A stretch of DNA of 64,000 bases from Hawksworthiomyces lignivorus (lineage: Eukaryota; Ascomycota; Sordariomycetes; Ophiostomatales; Ophiostomataceae): assembly GCA_002917075.1 (NCBI GenBank), contig NTMA01000011.1, positions 186,001-250,000 on the forward strand. Reading direction: 5' to 3'. A program made the translations under genes and the position numbers. Shown here piece after piece: positions 24,007 through 35,300 of the stretch. The notes under the pieces are model-generated. The model made no database searches. It had not been told where the DNA came from and saw only the letters and a program-made list of their open reading frames with translations. How positions within the stretch are numbered: the stretch's first letter is position 1; each line of letters opens with the position of its first letter.

Positions 24007-27000
24007 ATTTGGGAGCACGCCTGGTTCTCGCGCAAGACTATGTGTGAACCTTGCTCGGTGTCATAAGAAATCATTGCTGTCATCATAACGGCAATTCCCG
24101 ACGACAAGCAGGCAAATTTTGGTCTTTGTTTTGCACGAACCTAGACATTGCCGTCACAATCTCGTCGACATTTTCTATGCTGTTTTCTTCGGGCTCCTCA
24201 TGCGGCAGAGGATGCTCTGTTCCTGAGTTTTTTTCTATCTCCACATCATCGGGGATATAATGAGATTTTTTTCTTCCCTCTGGGCGTGGCATCATCATTG
24301 GAGCCTTTGGTAATCAGAAAGGAAGCGGTATTTCCAACGAAGAAGGGTTGCTGGTGTTTATTCGAGCGGTTATAAAATCAAGGACGGTCTTCAATTCCAT
24401 CTTGGGACTTGAGCATCATAAAACAAAAGGAGGTATGGACTGGTTTGGCATGAAATCAAATATTCTAGAAAGCATAAGACGAATGGCGCGATCCACGACC
24501 CAAGCCTTCGACAATAGGCCAGTGTGGATGCACGACTTGGGCTTCTGCTTGTTACACTTACAGCAGGTTGGATTCCCTCTCTCACCGTTCCCGTTTTCTT
24601 TTTGCTTCTCTCTTCTACCATCTTCTCCCCTGTCATTTTTTATCATATATTTGTTTATTTTCTCTTTGTTTATACGGCCTTGGCTTAGGGATGGAGAGAG
24701 GAGCAGTTGAGTTCGTGTCGATACAGTCATATCTCGTAACTTTTACAACTCATCTAATTGCAGTAATTGCCCCCTAATCAATCAATACAACACATAAAAA
24801 CGAGTAATCTTCTCCAGTTCCACCTTCTGTTCTCGCAGCTGTGCTTGTGACGATGTGGTTAGTCTGCTGCGTCTCGTAGCTGAATGCAATTTTGTACCTG
24901 CGCAAAGGACAAATCTTGGCATCATTTTCACGTTGATATCGGAAAAGCGGATGATAGGAACAAACTAGGGCCATTCTGCTCCGTTGTTTGGGGAAATGTC
25001 GGCCCACATGTTGATGCTTTTCTGTCTCCGCTGTTTGTGGATCGTGGTTCGTTGTTCGTTTCTTTGTTTTGCATGACAACGCATAGTAGGCGGGGAAATC
25101 AATGGCCACAGCATAAGAGACATCAGAATGTGATATCTCCTTTTTTTTCTTTGAATTTTTTTTTTTTTTTTTTTTTTTTTTTTGCCGGATCGGGAATCTC
25201 CTAGGACAAGGGCCGTCAAGCTGCTATAGGATGCTATTGTGGCTATATCTTGTGCTATTCCTATTGCCAGCGCTATTATTGTATACACAGCAGGTGGGCA
25301 AGGTTCTAACGTAAGATACAAAAAAAGCAGTCTCTAACGGAATTTTACCGCGTGCCCACAAGCATATAGTGTTTCTTTTACTACGTCGTACAGTTTCTTT
25401 GCTTCTATGGCAGACTCGAGCTGTGTGGCGAGCGTAGTGGCGTAAACTCTGTGTGTATGTGGTAGATTAATTCTTTTTCTTTGTGCCGGCTCATCCCGTG
25501 TGCAGGGGTGCTGGGGAGGGCGTGTGGATAAAAAAAGAGGGCAAAAGAAATCCTCATACCTAACACAGCCGTCTTCGACAGTGTAGAGGCTTACATACAG
25601 GCGGCAGAAGCATATGCAGGGGAAGGCCGTTCTTCCTTTGCTCAACCATTTGATGCCCTGTTTTTTTTTCCTTTTGCCCTTCTCGTACATGAGACGTTTG
25701 TCTTTGTCATCCCGCTCATTTACAACGCACGAAAGACAAGAGCGGCTTCAGAAACCGAATCCGGGATAAAGCAAGCAGAGAAGAGTTGATTCTGCTACGG
25801 CCATGGCAGCTTTTCCGAGAGGAACAAGAGAGGGGAAGGAAGATGTAAGAAAAGCAGCATGAAGTGAAAACTGAAGGGGCGCTCGGGGTTGCTGGAGAGC
25901 AAAATGCAAAATAAATCGGATCTGCATAATGGGCAAACAGACATTATCGTGAATCAAGATCGAAGAAAGCTCAGAAATCAGCGCACATCTCCTTTCCCCG
26001 GATCTGACGAACCTTTTCAGCTTCTTTCTTCAGTACGAATTGAAAAGCTGCCTTTTTTTCAGCGGCTATTGTTCAATGCTTCTTCCTATATCACACCTCT
26101 CCAAGCACATTCAACGCCAATCAAAATGGTTGTGGACCTCCTCCGTGTTGCTCTGCATATGGCCCCGTTCCATATCAACGTGTGAAAAACGTGTTGGCGC
26201 TTTTCCTGTAAGCTATCCGGAGCTTGGTCTTCCTTTCTGGGGATTCAATCTCACATATAAGCTCGCTGCCAGTGCAATGCGTTCTTGAGCTACAGGATTG
26301 ATATCTCGGTGGAGGAGGACAATCATAGAGCAACTGTAAAAAAGGATCTACGCACTAAACAGAGGCATAGCGCCATAGGTTTTAATAGATAAGGGAGCGG
26401 GGAGCAACCCAACAAAGTGTCGCATGTGGTTTTGCTTCCAGCGACCCAAGCCTTGTGCATCTTTGGTTCTACGAACTCTTTTTGGGGTGTTGCCTCTCTC
26501 CAAATTTATGGGAGGAGGAACAAGGGTAACGCGGTACGGAGGATGAAAAAAGAAACCCCCTCCAAAAGAGGCCAGCAGAAGGACAACCAAGATATACAAG
26601 GAATTGGGTCGCTCCTATTTCGTGTATACGCAATCGTATGCACTTCCCACTCTTCATCCTCCCACCTGAGGGTTTCTCTGATGCCCACTCTCTCATGATA
26701 AGCTACTAACTTCACCTGCTGATTGAAGGCGCAGAAATCCACGTAAGTGCCTAGGCTTCGTCAGCTCCAACGTAACAATCAGAAAATTAACAAAATGTCA
26801 GCGAAGCGTTTGTCGTCTAAGGAAAACAATCACATATCAATTGTTCTCTCTGAATTTGCCCTATAGCTACTAGCCCAAACTAGTCCATTTGAAACTATGT
26901 GGCTTGGGATGACGAAGAGGGCAAGGGCCAGGCGTTCCCCCTCTGGTAGTAGTATCTGATATCTTTGATACAGCTATATACTCTGCTTCAACACAGCTAC

Positions 27001-28401
27001 TCTGCAAAAGAGGAGGACAAGCCGGATGAGAAAGGCTCAAGCTGATTCCCCCTCTTTTATGCCCACCTTTCAAAAGGCTTCAACCGTGCACCAGCTGCAA
27101 CCACTTTGGCTATGTGTTTTTCATGGTTTAAGCTTCTTTCTGTGTTGCTGTTTCAGAAGAGCTCTTCGACTCTGTGCACGTATTTTTTGTCCAGTTCTGC
27201 GTAGGGGCGAAATTGACAGTCACGACGACACACAGACGACCAGAGCAGATAAATGGCCGAGGGCACAATCCTAAAACTCTTTCGCCTAGCCAAGAGGGCG
27301 TGTGCTCTCCGGCGTCTTGGCCACGGGTTATATGACTATCACAAAATGTATAGCTGTAATACAAAGTAATACCAGACTGTCTTATGATAACAACGGAGCT
27401 CTGTCTATAAAAAAAGACAAAGAGCGGCAGAAAAGGCTAAAATAGATTGACCTATACAAAAAGAAAGAAAGGTTATAATTCGGCAGTACAGAAAAAAAAG
27501 ACAATACATAGATTACATAGACATTACATGCAGACCGCATATGCAGACTGCGGTTTTGAAACAGACAGAAGCTTGGGCCTGGTCAGGACAATCGATTGAC
27601 CATAGCAAAATGCTTAATGACTTGCAGCCCTAGCAACAGCACATAGATATGCACACAGACATTTGCAAAACAAAAGTGTCCGTGGTGCGGAATACTGAGA
27701 GAAGAGGGTAAATACGTCGCAGCACACAAAACGAAGAACTGAAAAAAAAAGGCTAGAAACAGGTCCGTGTAATTCAGGCCCTAGCAGGCAAAGAAAACGA
27801 AGAAGGGGAAATGAGACAGACCATCTGAACAATGAGATTGTGACGCTCTAAGACCTTTCATCTCATGTTGGCGCTCTGTGATGAGAACAAAAGGTTTCAT
27901 TCTTTTTCCTGTGCCCGTATTCGATTTCCTTGCTTCATGAAACTAGGGGTTTCACAAGCTAAGGGAGAATGTCATATACAAATGAAATAGCACACATGTA
28001 GTCTGTTTCGTGCTGTCTTTCATTTTTCCGAGACAGCTATGTAGACTAATTAGCAGTGTGGAGGCGAGGCGATGACGAACCAGATCTTGTTTTAACGTTT
28101 TCACACGGATTCTTTTGTTTTAATGCTAATTCATTCAATTGGACTAAATATTGTCTCAAGGCCGTCCTATTCCTATATCCTATCAATGGGGGTATCATCA
28201 ATCGTAAAATGTTCAGTTGATCCAGAAGAAAAAAAAAAGTAAAAGTTCCATGCCCAAATATCCTAGAATTTGAAACCAAGAAGCGCCGGCCTGGTTCATT
28301 TTGTAGCCCAATAATAGCCGTAAACCGTTATTTGTAAGAATCCAACAAAAGAAATATATCCTCCTTCAACACACAGCCACCGTGCGTTCCTCACCCCCCC
28401 T
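24007..28401. other. 4.4-kb gene-free stretch
   Basis: No frame over about 120 codons, and none with a recognisable domain, signal peptide or exon-like GC3 bias. It contains a 28-base T run (25156-25183), many T/A-rich segments and scattered CT tracts. The gene at 28402-29868 converges on it from the right. No tRNA, snRNA or rRNA was recognised. It may hold long untranslated regions or non-coding RNA, which the bare sequence cannot show. Confidence 0.5.
25156..25183 (+). repeat. 28-base T homopolymer
   Basis: Uninterrupted T run in a gene-free region, the longest homopolymer I saw in the window. It is followed directly by GCCGG. Confidence 0.9.
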
Positions 28402-29868
28402 TTACAGGAGTTTCAGGCTTCGCCGCCGCCCAAAGAAGCTTGACACAGTCTTCCTGGACTCCGCCGTCGCTGATAGAGGCGTTGGTGGGGTGAAGGAGCG
28501 AGCAGGCAGATTTGCGTAGTCCAGGTCCGGCATGGGTGGTGCAGGCGGCGGTGCGTTCATGGCGGTCATGGATGTGACCACCGACATAGCCAGAGATTTC
28601 CGCCGTGTCGACTGAATAATGTCATTGTAGGTAGCGGGTTCCTGAAAGGCACATTGGCTGTCTGGCCGCGGCGACAGACCGTCCAAGAAGCTGGGCGGGG
28701 CGGGAGAGATGGCGGCAGGAATAGCAGGGACAGCAGGAGCAGCCGCGGTATCCCGAAGCTGTGGCCGCCGCCGGCTCTTTGTCAGCGTGCGGGTCACACC
28801 CTTGAACAGATTGCCGTTGAAAGTGGGTGTTCTCGGGCTGCTGTTGTTGGAAGCAGAGCCGACCATTGAGGTCGTCAGCGACCGAGATGGGAGTCTGGCT
28901 GCCTGCGGCACAGGAGCAGCAGCAGCAGAAATATAGAGTGATGCGTCAGGAGCGGGAGAAGGAGCAGGCGTAGCAGAAGCCGTAGGAGTAGGAACCTCGG
29001 GCATTGCCGCCATCTTGGGGAGTGGATAGGAGCTGCTGTCAGTGCAGGAGTCGATGTTGGCCATGGCGTTCTTGCGAGCGCGGAAGGAAGCCAGCATGCT
29101 TCCCGAGTGGACTCGCTTGTGAGTCTTGGGGCTGCTGTTGGTGCTGCTGGGCGCAGAGGACAGCAGAGAGCCGGATGATGTTGAAGGTCTGGTGTTGTTG
29201 GAGTAGGATGCAGCGGCGGAGGAAGACACGGAAGAGAAGGAGGCGGATGGAGACGTAGCCCGCTCTTGGAGGCTGCGCCGTCGAGATTGCCGCTCAGCAG
29301 CAAGGTCAACAAGCGAAGGCTTTCCAGAGAAGACCACCGACACAACACGAGCGACGTCGTGACTGTGCCGGCGGGCATTGGTGGACTGGGAGCTGTGCTC
29401 TGAAGGGGCAGAGGCATTGGAGATTGAGGCAGTTGCAGCTAGGGGCGCCCCTGTTGCAACTTCATACGTCCCGACCTCTTCCACGCTGAACTCGTCATCC
29501 TCGTAGTCATAATCTGAAAAGTCGCCCAGGGATGAAGCGTCTTCTTCAGATGACAGGTAAACGTCGTGTGGTGTTGGTTGGGCTGCATCGGCTGTGTTCA
29601 GAGAGACGGCTACGGCTGTGGCCACAACTGCGGAGGGCTTCTTGGAGTCGAGGAGGGCGTCAAGGAAACGCGAGCTGCGGCGAGCATTGCGTTCAGGGAG
29701 TGGAGGAGGAGAGGAAGCGATGTCGTCTATTTGCTGAGTCTTTTCGTGCCGCTGGAGATCCGCTTCCTGCGGTGCCTCCTCCTTCTGCCGCGTCAGGTTG
29801 CCCATATTGGACAAGTACACAGCGTCAACGTCGTCGAGAGACATTCTCTGTGAAAAAACCGCCGACAT
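28402..29868 (-). CDS. Ser/Ala-rich protein of unknown function
   Basis: Single-exon frame of 488 residues with an ATG in a good context (CCGCC before it) and GC-ending codons. I do not recognise a family. The N-terminus is mixed charged (SLDDVDAVYLSNMGNLTRQ). A short basic block with RRSSRFLDALL follows, then a strongly acidic Asp/Glu/Tyr stretch near residues 105-135 (SSEEDASSLGDFSDYDYEDDE). Next is RRHSHDVARVVSVVFSGKPSLVDL, which looks like a conserved island. The second half is Ser/Pro/Ala-rich with Arg/Ser pairs resembling kinase sites, and the end is basic (FFGRRRSLKLL). It has no signal peptide or membrane span. It is most likely an intracellular, largely disordered phosphoprotein. A TATA-like TATAATATATA at 29909-29919 lies 41 bases upstream of the ATG. 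Being a gene is well supported; its role is unknown. Confidence 0.75.
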   Translation of the reverse strand: MSAVFSQRMSLDDVDAVYLSNMGNLTRQKEEAPQEADLQRHEKTQQIDDIASSPPPLPERNARRSSRFLDALLDSKKPSAVVATAVAVSLNTADAAQPTPHDVYLSSEEDASSLGDFSDYDYEDDEFSVEEVGTYEVATGAPLAATASISNASAPSEHSSQSTNARRHSHDVARVVSVVFSGKPSLVDLAAERQSRRRSLQERATSPSASFSSVSSSAAASYSNNTRPSTSSGSLLSSAPSSTNSSPKTHKRVHSGSMLASFRARKNAMANIDSCTDSSSYPLPKMAAMPEVPTPTASATPAPSPAPDASLYISAAAAPVPQAARLPSRSLTTSMVGSASNNSSPRTPTFNGNLFKGVTRTLTKSRRRPQLRDTAAAPAVPAIPAAISPAPPSFLDGLSPRPDSQCAFQEPATYNDIIQSTRRKSLAMSVVTSMTAMNAPPPAPPMPDLDYANLPARSFTPPTPLSATAESRKTVSSFFGRRRSLKLL

Positions 29869-29908
29869 GGCGGATAAGCTGGAGTCAAGCAGTAGAATGG
29901 CAGGAGGG

Positions 29909-29919
29909 TATAATATATA
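29909..29919 (-). promoter_or_regulatory. TATA-like element upstream of the Ser-rich protein gene
   Basis: TATAATATATA on the plus strand (also TATA-like on the minus strand), 41 bases upstream of the ATG at 29868. If it sets the start of transcription, the leader is very short. Function is inferred from position only. Confidence 0.35.
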
Positions 29920-32323
29920 AGTCGTATTTAAAAATAGCGAGGCCCGGTGATCTTTGTTGAGAGATTCTTCAGAAACGGTTTTCGTGACGCAGACCGTTGA
30001 ATTTTTTTTTCTCTCCCCCTGATGTGCGGTCCCGTCCGTAATAAAAGTCGCGTTCTTCTTATTGTTCTTTTCCTTCTCTTCGCGCTTGCATGTGCTTGTT
30101 CTCTGCTGAAGTTGGTCTAGTCAACAAAGAAAAGGAGATGGGGTCTAAGTGATGGTGGGCAACGTTGATCCACCGCAATCTCCCAAGAGAAAGGAACAAA
30201 GGCACAAGTACTGTGGGTCTACAAAGCCAAAAATAAGGTAGAAGTTGAAGCATTCAAAGTCGTGATAGTTGAAAGAGAAAATATCTCTCTCTCTGAACAT
30301 GAGAAAAAAGAAGAGGAGAAAAGAGAGAGGGTCCAGAGGTGCAGCGAGAAGAAAACTAGAGGAGGAGGAAGAGCATCTTTTAACAAAGCTGGCTGGCATA
30401 GGCACACACAAAGACAGAACGATATCAGACAGTATTAATACGTACTGCGTAGAGTATGGGTAGAGAGAGACCTGGAGACCCATCCCTGGCACCCACCCTC
30501 CACCCACCCACACACAAAACCTCTGACAGTTCTGTTTAATGTACCCCCCTCCCCCTGTCGACGAGCAAGAGACACCCCCCCGTGTCTACCACACCAAAAC
30601 ACAAACTTGTCCCTGCTGCAAGCCCGCACCCCCTTTCGTCGGTTCGGGTCCCTATGTACGTATGTACAAATGGATTTTTATATTTTTCTTCCTGCCTTGT
30701 GCTCTGTTACATACTTTCATATGGGACACAGGCTACGGAGTCCGTTCTGCATCATGGTGCATTATCTTCACCATGTCTCCGCAGTGTGCAGAGAGAGCAT
30801 ACCGATATTGCCATTACGAAGAACCAGAAGGTCATTTCCTTTTAGAGCAGAGCAAGCAGATTATCAGTACTGCGTACACATGTCTGTACTCCATATAATT
30901 GTCCGTATTGGCAAGTTTGTTGGGGCAATGAATCCCTACGGCCACTGCGTTACGAGAGTGGCCTCCATTATTTGAACAAGCTACCCTGGCGTCGCCTGGA
31001 CGATTGGGGTTCCAGAATCAGCCTGGTGTAATTACTTTCTGTATCTCGTATGTACTTTTCCAGCTTCGTTTCTTTTCCTTTTTCTTGTTTGGCTAGCCTG
31101 CTCCATAGCAGGCAGCATATTTAGAGGTACCAGGCAGCTTGCTTACAGATAGGGCAAGGCTATTTTAATATCCCATTCTCCATAGCACACGTATGTATGT
31201 ACGGAGTATGCACGATGCATCATATTGGCAACTGCTTGCTCTCTCTAAGACAAACATGTCTTGGATTTCTAGTGGCGACTCGAGCTGGAATGCTGGAGAA
31301 GGGCTGGGCTGGACAGGACCTACATGCCAAACCTCCCTTGTCGTTTCTTTTTCCTGCTGTCTTTTTGCCCCTTCCTTTCCTTTTTCCTTCTGTTTACTTC
31401 GCAGGTGAACTTAAACAGGAGTTCGCCGTCTTTACGCAAGGGAAAAAAATCAGGGAAGGATCATGACCGGGCCAACAGATACCCCTTCAATTCAGAGGCA
31501 AGAAGAAAAAGGAAACGAAACAGGCTCCTGAGGTATAGACTTTATAACTTGAGAGAAGGGCAGGCCGCGGTGCCGAACTGGAGCATTCCTTCATCAAACG
31601 GTCACCGGCCAAGATGAGCAAACGGAATTCTTTGCTTTCCAGGGTGTTGATTCCTGTTGTTGTCCGACGGGCGATCCGGAAACTTAGCCCGAGAGATGGA
31701 CAAGAGGCGCTGGTATAGAAGAGAAAGGGGTTTTACACAATGACTTGAAGCTAGGTGAATCTTGTATTTGCAATAGGGTTCTCTGCAGTACAGAGTATGC
31801 ACCATATAAAGTAAACATACGCATCACGTTGTTCTTTCACAGCCACCACGTATTAGCGTTTATTTTTTTTTTCTTTCTCCAACTGACAAATTCTATACAG
31901 GGCTTCTGATTTCTTAGAATAGCCTACTGCACTACACTAGTTGCTAAGCCTGTGTCCACGGCAGACACCGAAAAGATGCTGCAAAGGTGGTGGTGGTGGC
32001 TGGGGTAATCAGCTAGAGGCGAAGAAATTCTGCTAAGCAAAAAAAAAAAGTGTGGTGGCTGATGGTGGTCTCTCAGACGTGGTTCTAGTAGTAGTGCAGT
32101 TAATATACAGCCGTCCCACTGTAAGCTCGCTCTACGGAGTACCCTGCTGAGATATCTGCAGTGAACTTTTTTCCGGTCGCGATCAAGAATCCGCGCGATT
32201 GGCTCCTGGGAAGGCCAACAACAGCGACCATACGGGTGAGGTTGAAAAAAGACAGCCTTTTCTGGCATCTTCAAGGGACTTCCCTCCTCGATCTTTTCCG
32301 GCGGCGGCGCCGATCTTGCCTAG

Positions 32324-32345
32324 GGATCCAAGTATCTTTGGATCC
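32324..32345. repeat. Perfect 8-bp inverted repeat (hairpin)
   Basis: GGATCCAA, a 6-base spacer GTATCT, then TTGGATCC. The arms are exact complements and the hairpin sits within the 8.5-kb gene-free interval. No function is evident. Confidence 0.8.
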
Positions 32346-35300
32346 TGATATGATATGATCCCACCTCATAAAGAATTTGATTTTTTTTTTCTTTTGAAAA
32401 ACACTCGGTTAGCAGCCGAGATAGGAAGTATGTTAGCTGTTCTATGGGTTGGCTTCACAACAATATATCACAACCGCAGGATCGCCTAGGCAAGGCATAA
32501 ACGCATACATTAATAGCAAGCAGTAAAAAAGGAGCGGGAGTAGCGCGAGGCCTTTGGCAACTCTCAACTGGCCGGATCTCCTCATATTCTCTATTTTCCC
32601 AGCCGCGTGGGAGAGATTCTGTTCTTCCTTTTTGATAGCAATTCAACCACCTGTTTTTTCCAATTTGTCTTTTGTGCTCTTAATGCTCTTTTAATGCTCC
32701 TAAACGTCCCTTCGTCCTCTTAATGCTATATCTCCCACCCTCGGGGATCAACCAAAAGGGGGATGTGCTGCGCGGCAGACCGCATCCACGGCATAGTTGT
32801 GTGTACGTATGCGGGGGAAAGAGGGAAAAGGAAGGCATAATAATACAAACCTTATTATAGCAACGGCACGACGTGTGGCTGTGGCGATGGAAATCTACGA
32901 CTACGCACAAGAGACACAGATAGCTACACTGTATGCAACATCATACAAGATAGAATATACATGGCCGGAGCTATGAGCCGATCTGCGTTTTTCTTTTTCC
33001 GTTTTTCTTTTTTCGGTGGCTAAATTTGCTATCGTTGTTGCTATTGTTTACTTTGTTGATATCGCCAACTCCTTCTTAGTAGAAAAAGAGGCGAGAAGAA
33101 TACTAGTGTTGCTACCTTCTTTCACGCTTGACTAAAGTACCTCTGGGCGCGCGGGGAGGAAGGGGGTCTTGGGTGTTATGATATGATAGGACAGGCCTGG
33201 AATGGATGTGCGATCTTAAAACTGCTTGATCCTGCTATAGAACCTTAGCGGCCAGTGGACAAAACCACTACTTCGAACCGTTATCACACATTCACAACAT
33301 TTTGCTTGTCTCGCGGCGGCAACAAAAACAAGCCAAATTTTTTTTATTTGAACACACATGCAACAGGAATGTGCGATTTTTTCTTTCGAAACGTACTAGT
33401 TGGAAAGGGACAAGAGAGAAGAGGGTTCATCTCTCCTCCTACAGGTCGAACCATGGCCAAGACGGACCTGCAGCGTGCCCAAACGTGCAGCACGCATGCA
33501 GAAAAAGTAACCCACAGCGAGAAGCCAGATAAAAAAGATAAAAAAAATCAAGCAGAGAAGGGAGGCGATGTGCTGCGTAAAGCGAAAACAGACAGCGCAG
33601 GATGTGCGTTACAAATTATCCAAGTCAGTAGAATGGAACGACAGGAGGGCAGGTATGCAGGAGGGAGATGGTTGACGCCTCCGAGTAGTGGTGATCGTGG
33701 TAGGTTGTGGAGGAGGGCTTCTCGCGATGACTGGCCCGTTCTTCATGCCGGGCATTGGGCTAGTAACCCTTCCCTTTTTTTTTGGCTGTTCGTCATTTGC
33801 TGGCCAGGTCACACGTCCTTCGCGATGCACAAGATGGGCCTTACACAGAAACCACACAAGAAAGTTCCTCTCCTCTTTATTTATGTGGTGCGGTACTCCT
33901 GGTTTGCCCAACCAAGCTTTGTGCCATCTTAAAATCAAAGGGGAAATTTTGGGGGTAAGGGAGACGATGGTACGCGTAAAGAGACTGCGTAAATATGCTT
34001 CCCTCGCGTGCCAGCCAACCATTGCCGACATGGTCTGCAGTTTCTGTGGACTTTCGACCACTTGGCGAATCGCCGGCCGCAGCTAGCCAGGCGATCCCGT
34101 CAACTCTGACAGTCTAAAGAGATTTTTTTTCCCCTAGAGTTGCAAAGAAGATCAAGAATGGAGATTTAGCCCCAGCGAACGGAGGGCACACGCCGAAAAG
34201 AGAAAACTACGCACGCCGTGTTAAGAAAAAAGCTTGTCATCTGATGATAGTCGTGAAGTAGAGGCCGTCCCTTTCATCTTCTCTCCCTCTATACCTCTTG
34301 AGCGCGCGTTTTGCCAACCCTTTGCTGGCTGATCCGTGCGATCTTCCTCGTTCCTGAACGTATCAAGGCATATGCTGCAGTCTTTGTCTACATTCTTTGC
34401 TGCACCACAGAGCTGCCTAGACTCCTGTTCCTCATTCTTCATCTCCTTTTTTTCCCTTTCCAGTCGCTCGTCGCATCGACATCTGACTCTCCTCCCTTTC
34501 ATCCTCTATTTGGCCTTGGTTTTTGGCGGCTCCTATTTTCCTTGCATAATGCGCTGCTCCTGGTGCATTCCTCTCCCAATTTAAAGGGTCCTCCTATTAA
34601 AGACGTGAGAGTGATGCAAAAAAAGGGGAAGAGTAGTTTAAAGTGGCTTTCAAGCCTTGCTCAGTTTTGAAACGAAACTCAGATTCCAATCTATGCTTTG
34701 TTGGGTTATCATCTCCAACCCTTTTCCTCTAGGCCCCCTCACTCAGCTCACTTACACCCCTCAGTTGCCTCCTTTTTTTGCGACCTGTCTCCCCTATCCG
34801 GCTTAGCTTGTTCCGTCTCGTCCCATGTTCACTACCGATGGTTGGAAACAAGTAGCTGAAGAAAAGCGCCAACGAGACCAGGTATGGCGGGCAGTTGTTG
34901 AAACGACGATAGATATGCTAAAAAAGAAAGAGAGCGAGGCATAAGAATGAAGAGCACACTCGCGGTACATATTTTTGAAAATCCACGAGCGGTCAAGAAG
35001 ATCGAACACTTGCAGCGGCCCCTCCTCCTCCTCCTCCGCTCCTCTCATCCTTCCAGAAACCAAAAAATGTAGCCCCTCGCAAAACCTTTATTCGCTGTTC
35101 TCTCCAAGACAGGGCGCTTGCTCCACAGGCGAAGAGAAATGTGGGCGCAAGGTTCCAATCAGACGTCATGGATGGAAAGGAGGAGGGGTGCCTGGACCTG
35201 GTGCGGAAGAGAGCCTCGAGAGCGTAAGCCGAGAGAGGTAGCCCAAACAAACCTGACGGAGGCAGTGCTTCAAATTCGACGTCCGTTCGTTGCTCGCACA

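Noticed and set aside
33255..33932. 225-codon plus frame
   Set aside because: Starts at GTG, mixes A-rich and T-rich codons with no GC3 bias, and overlaps an antisense frame of 150 codons.
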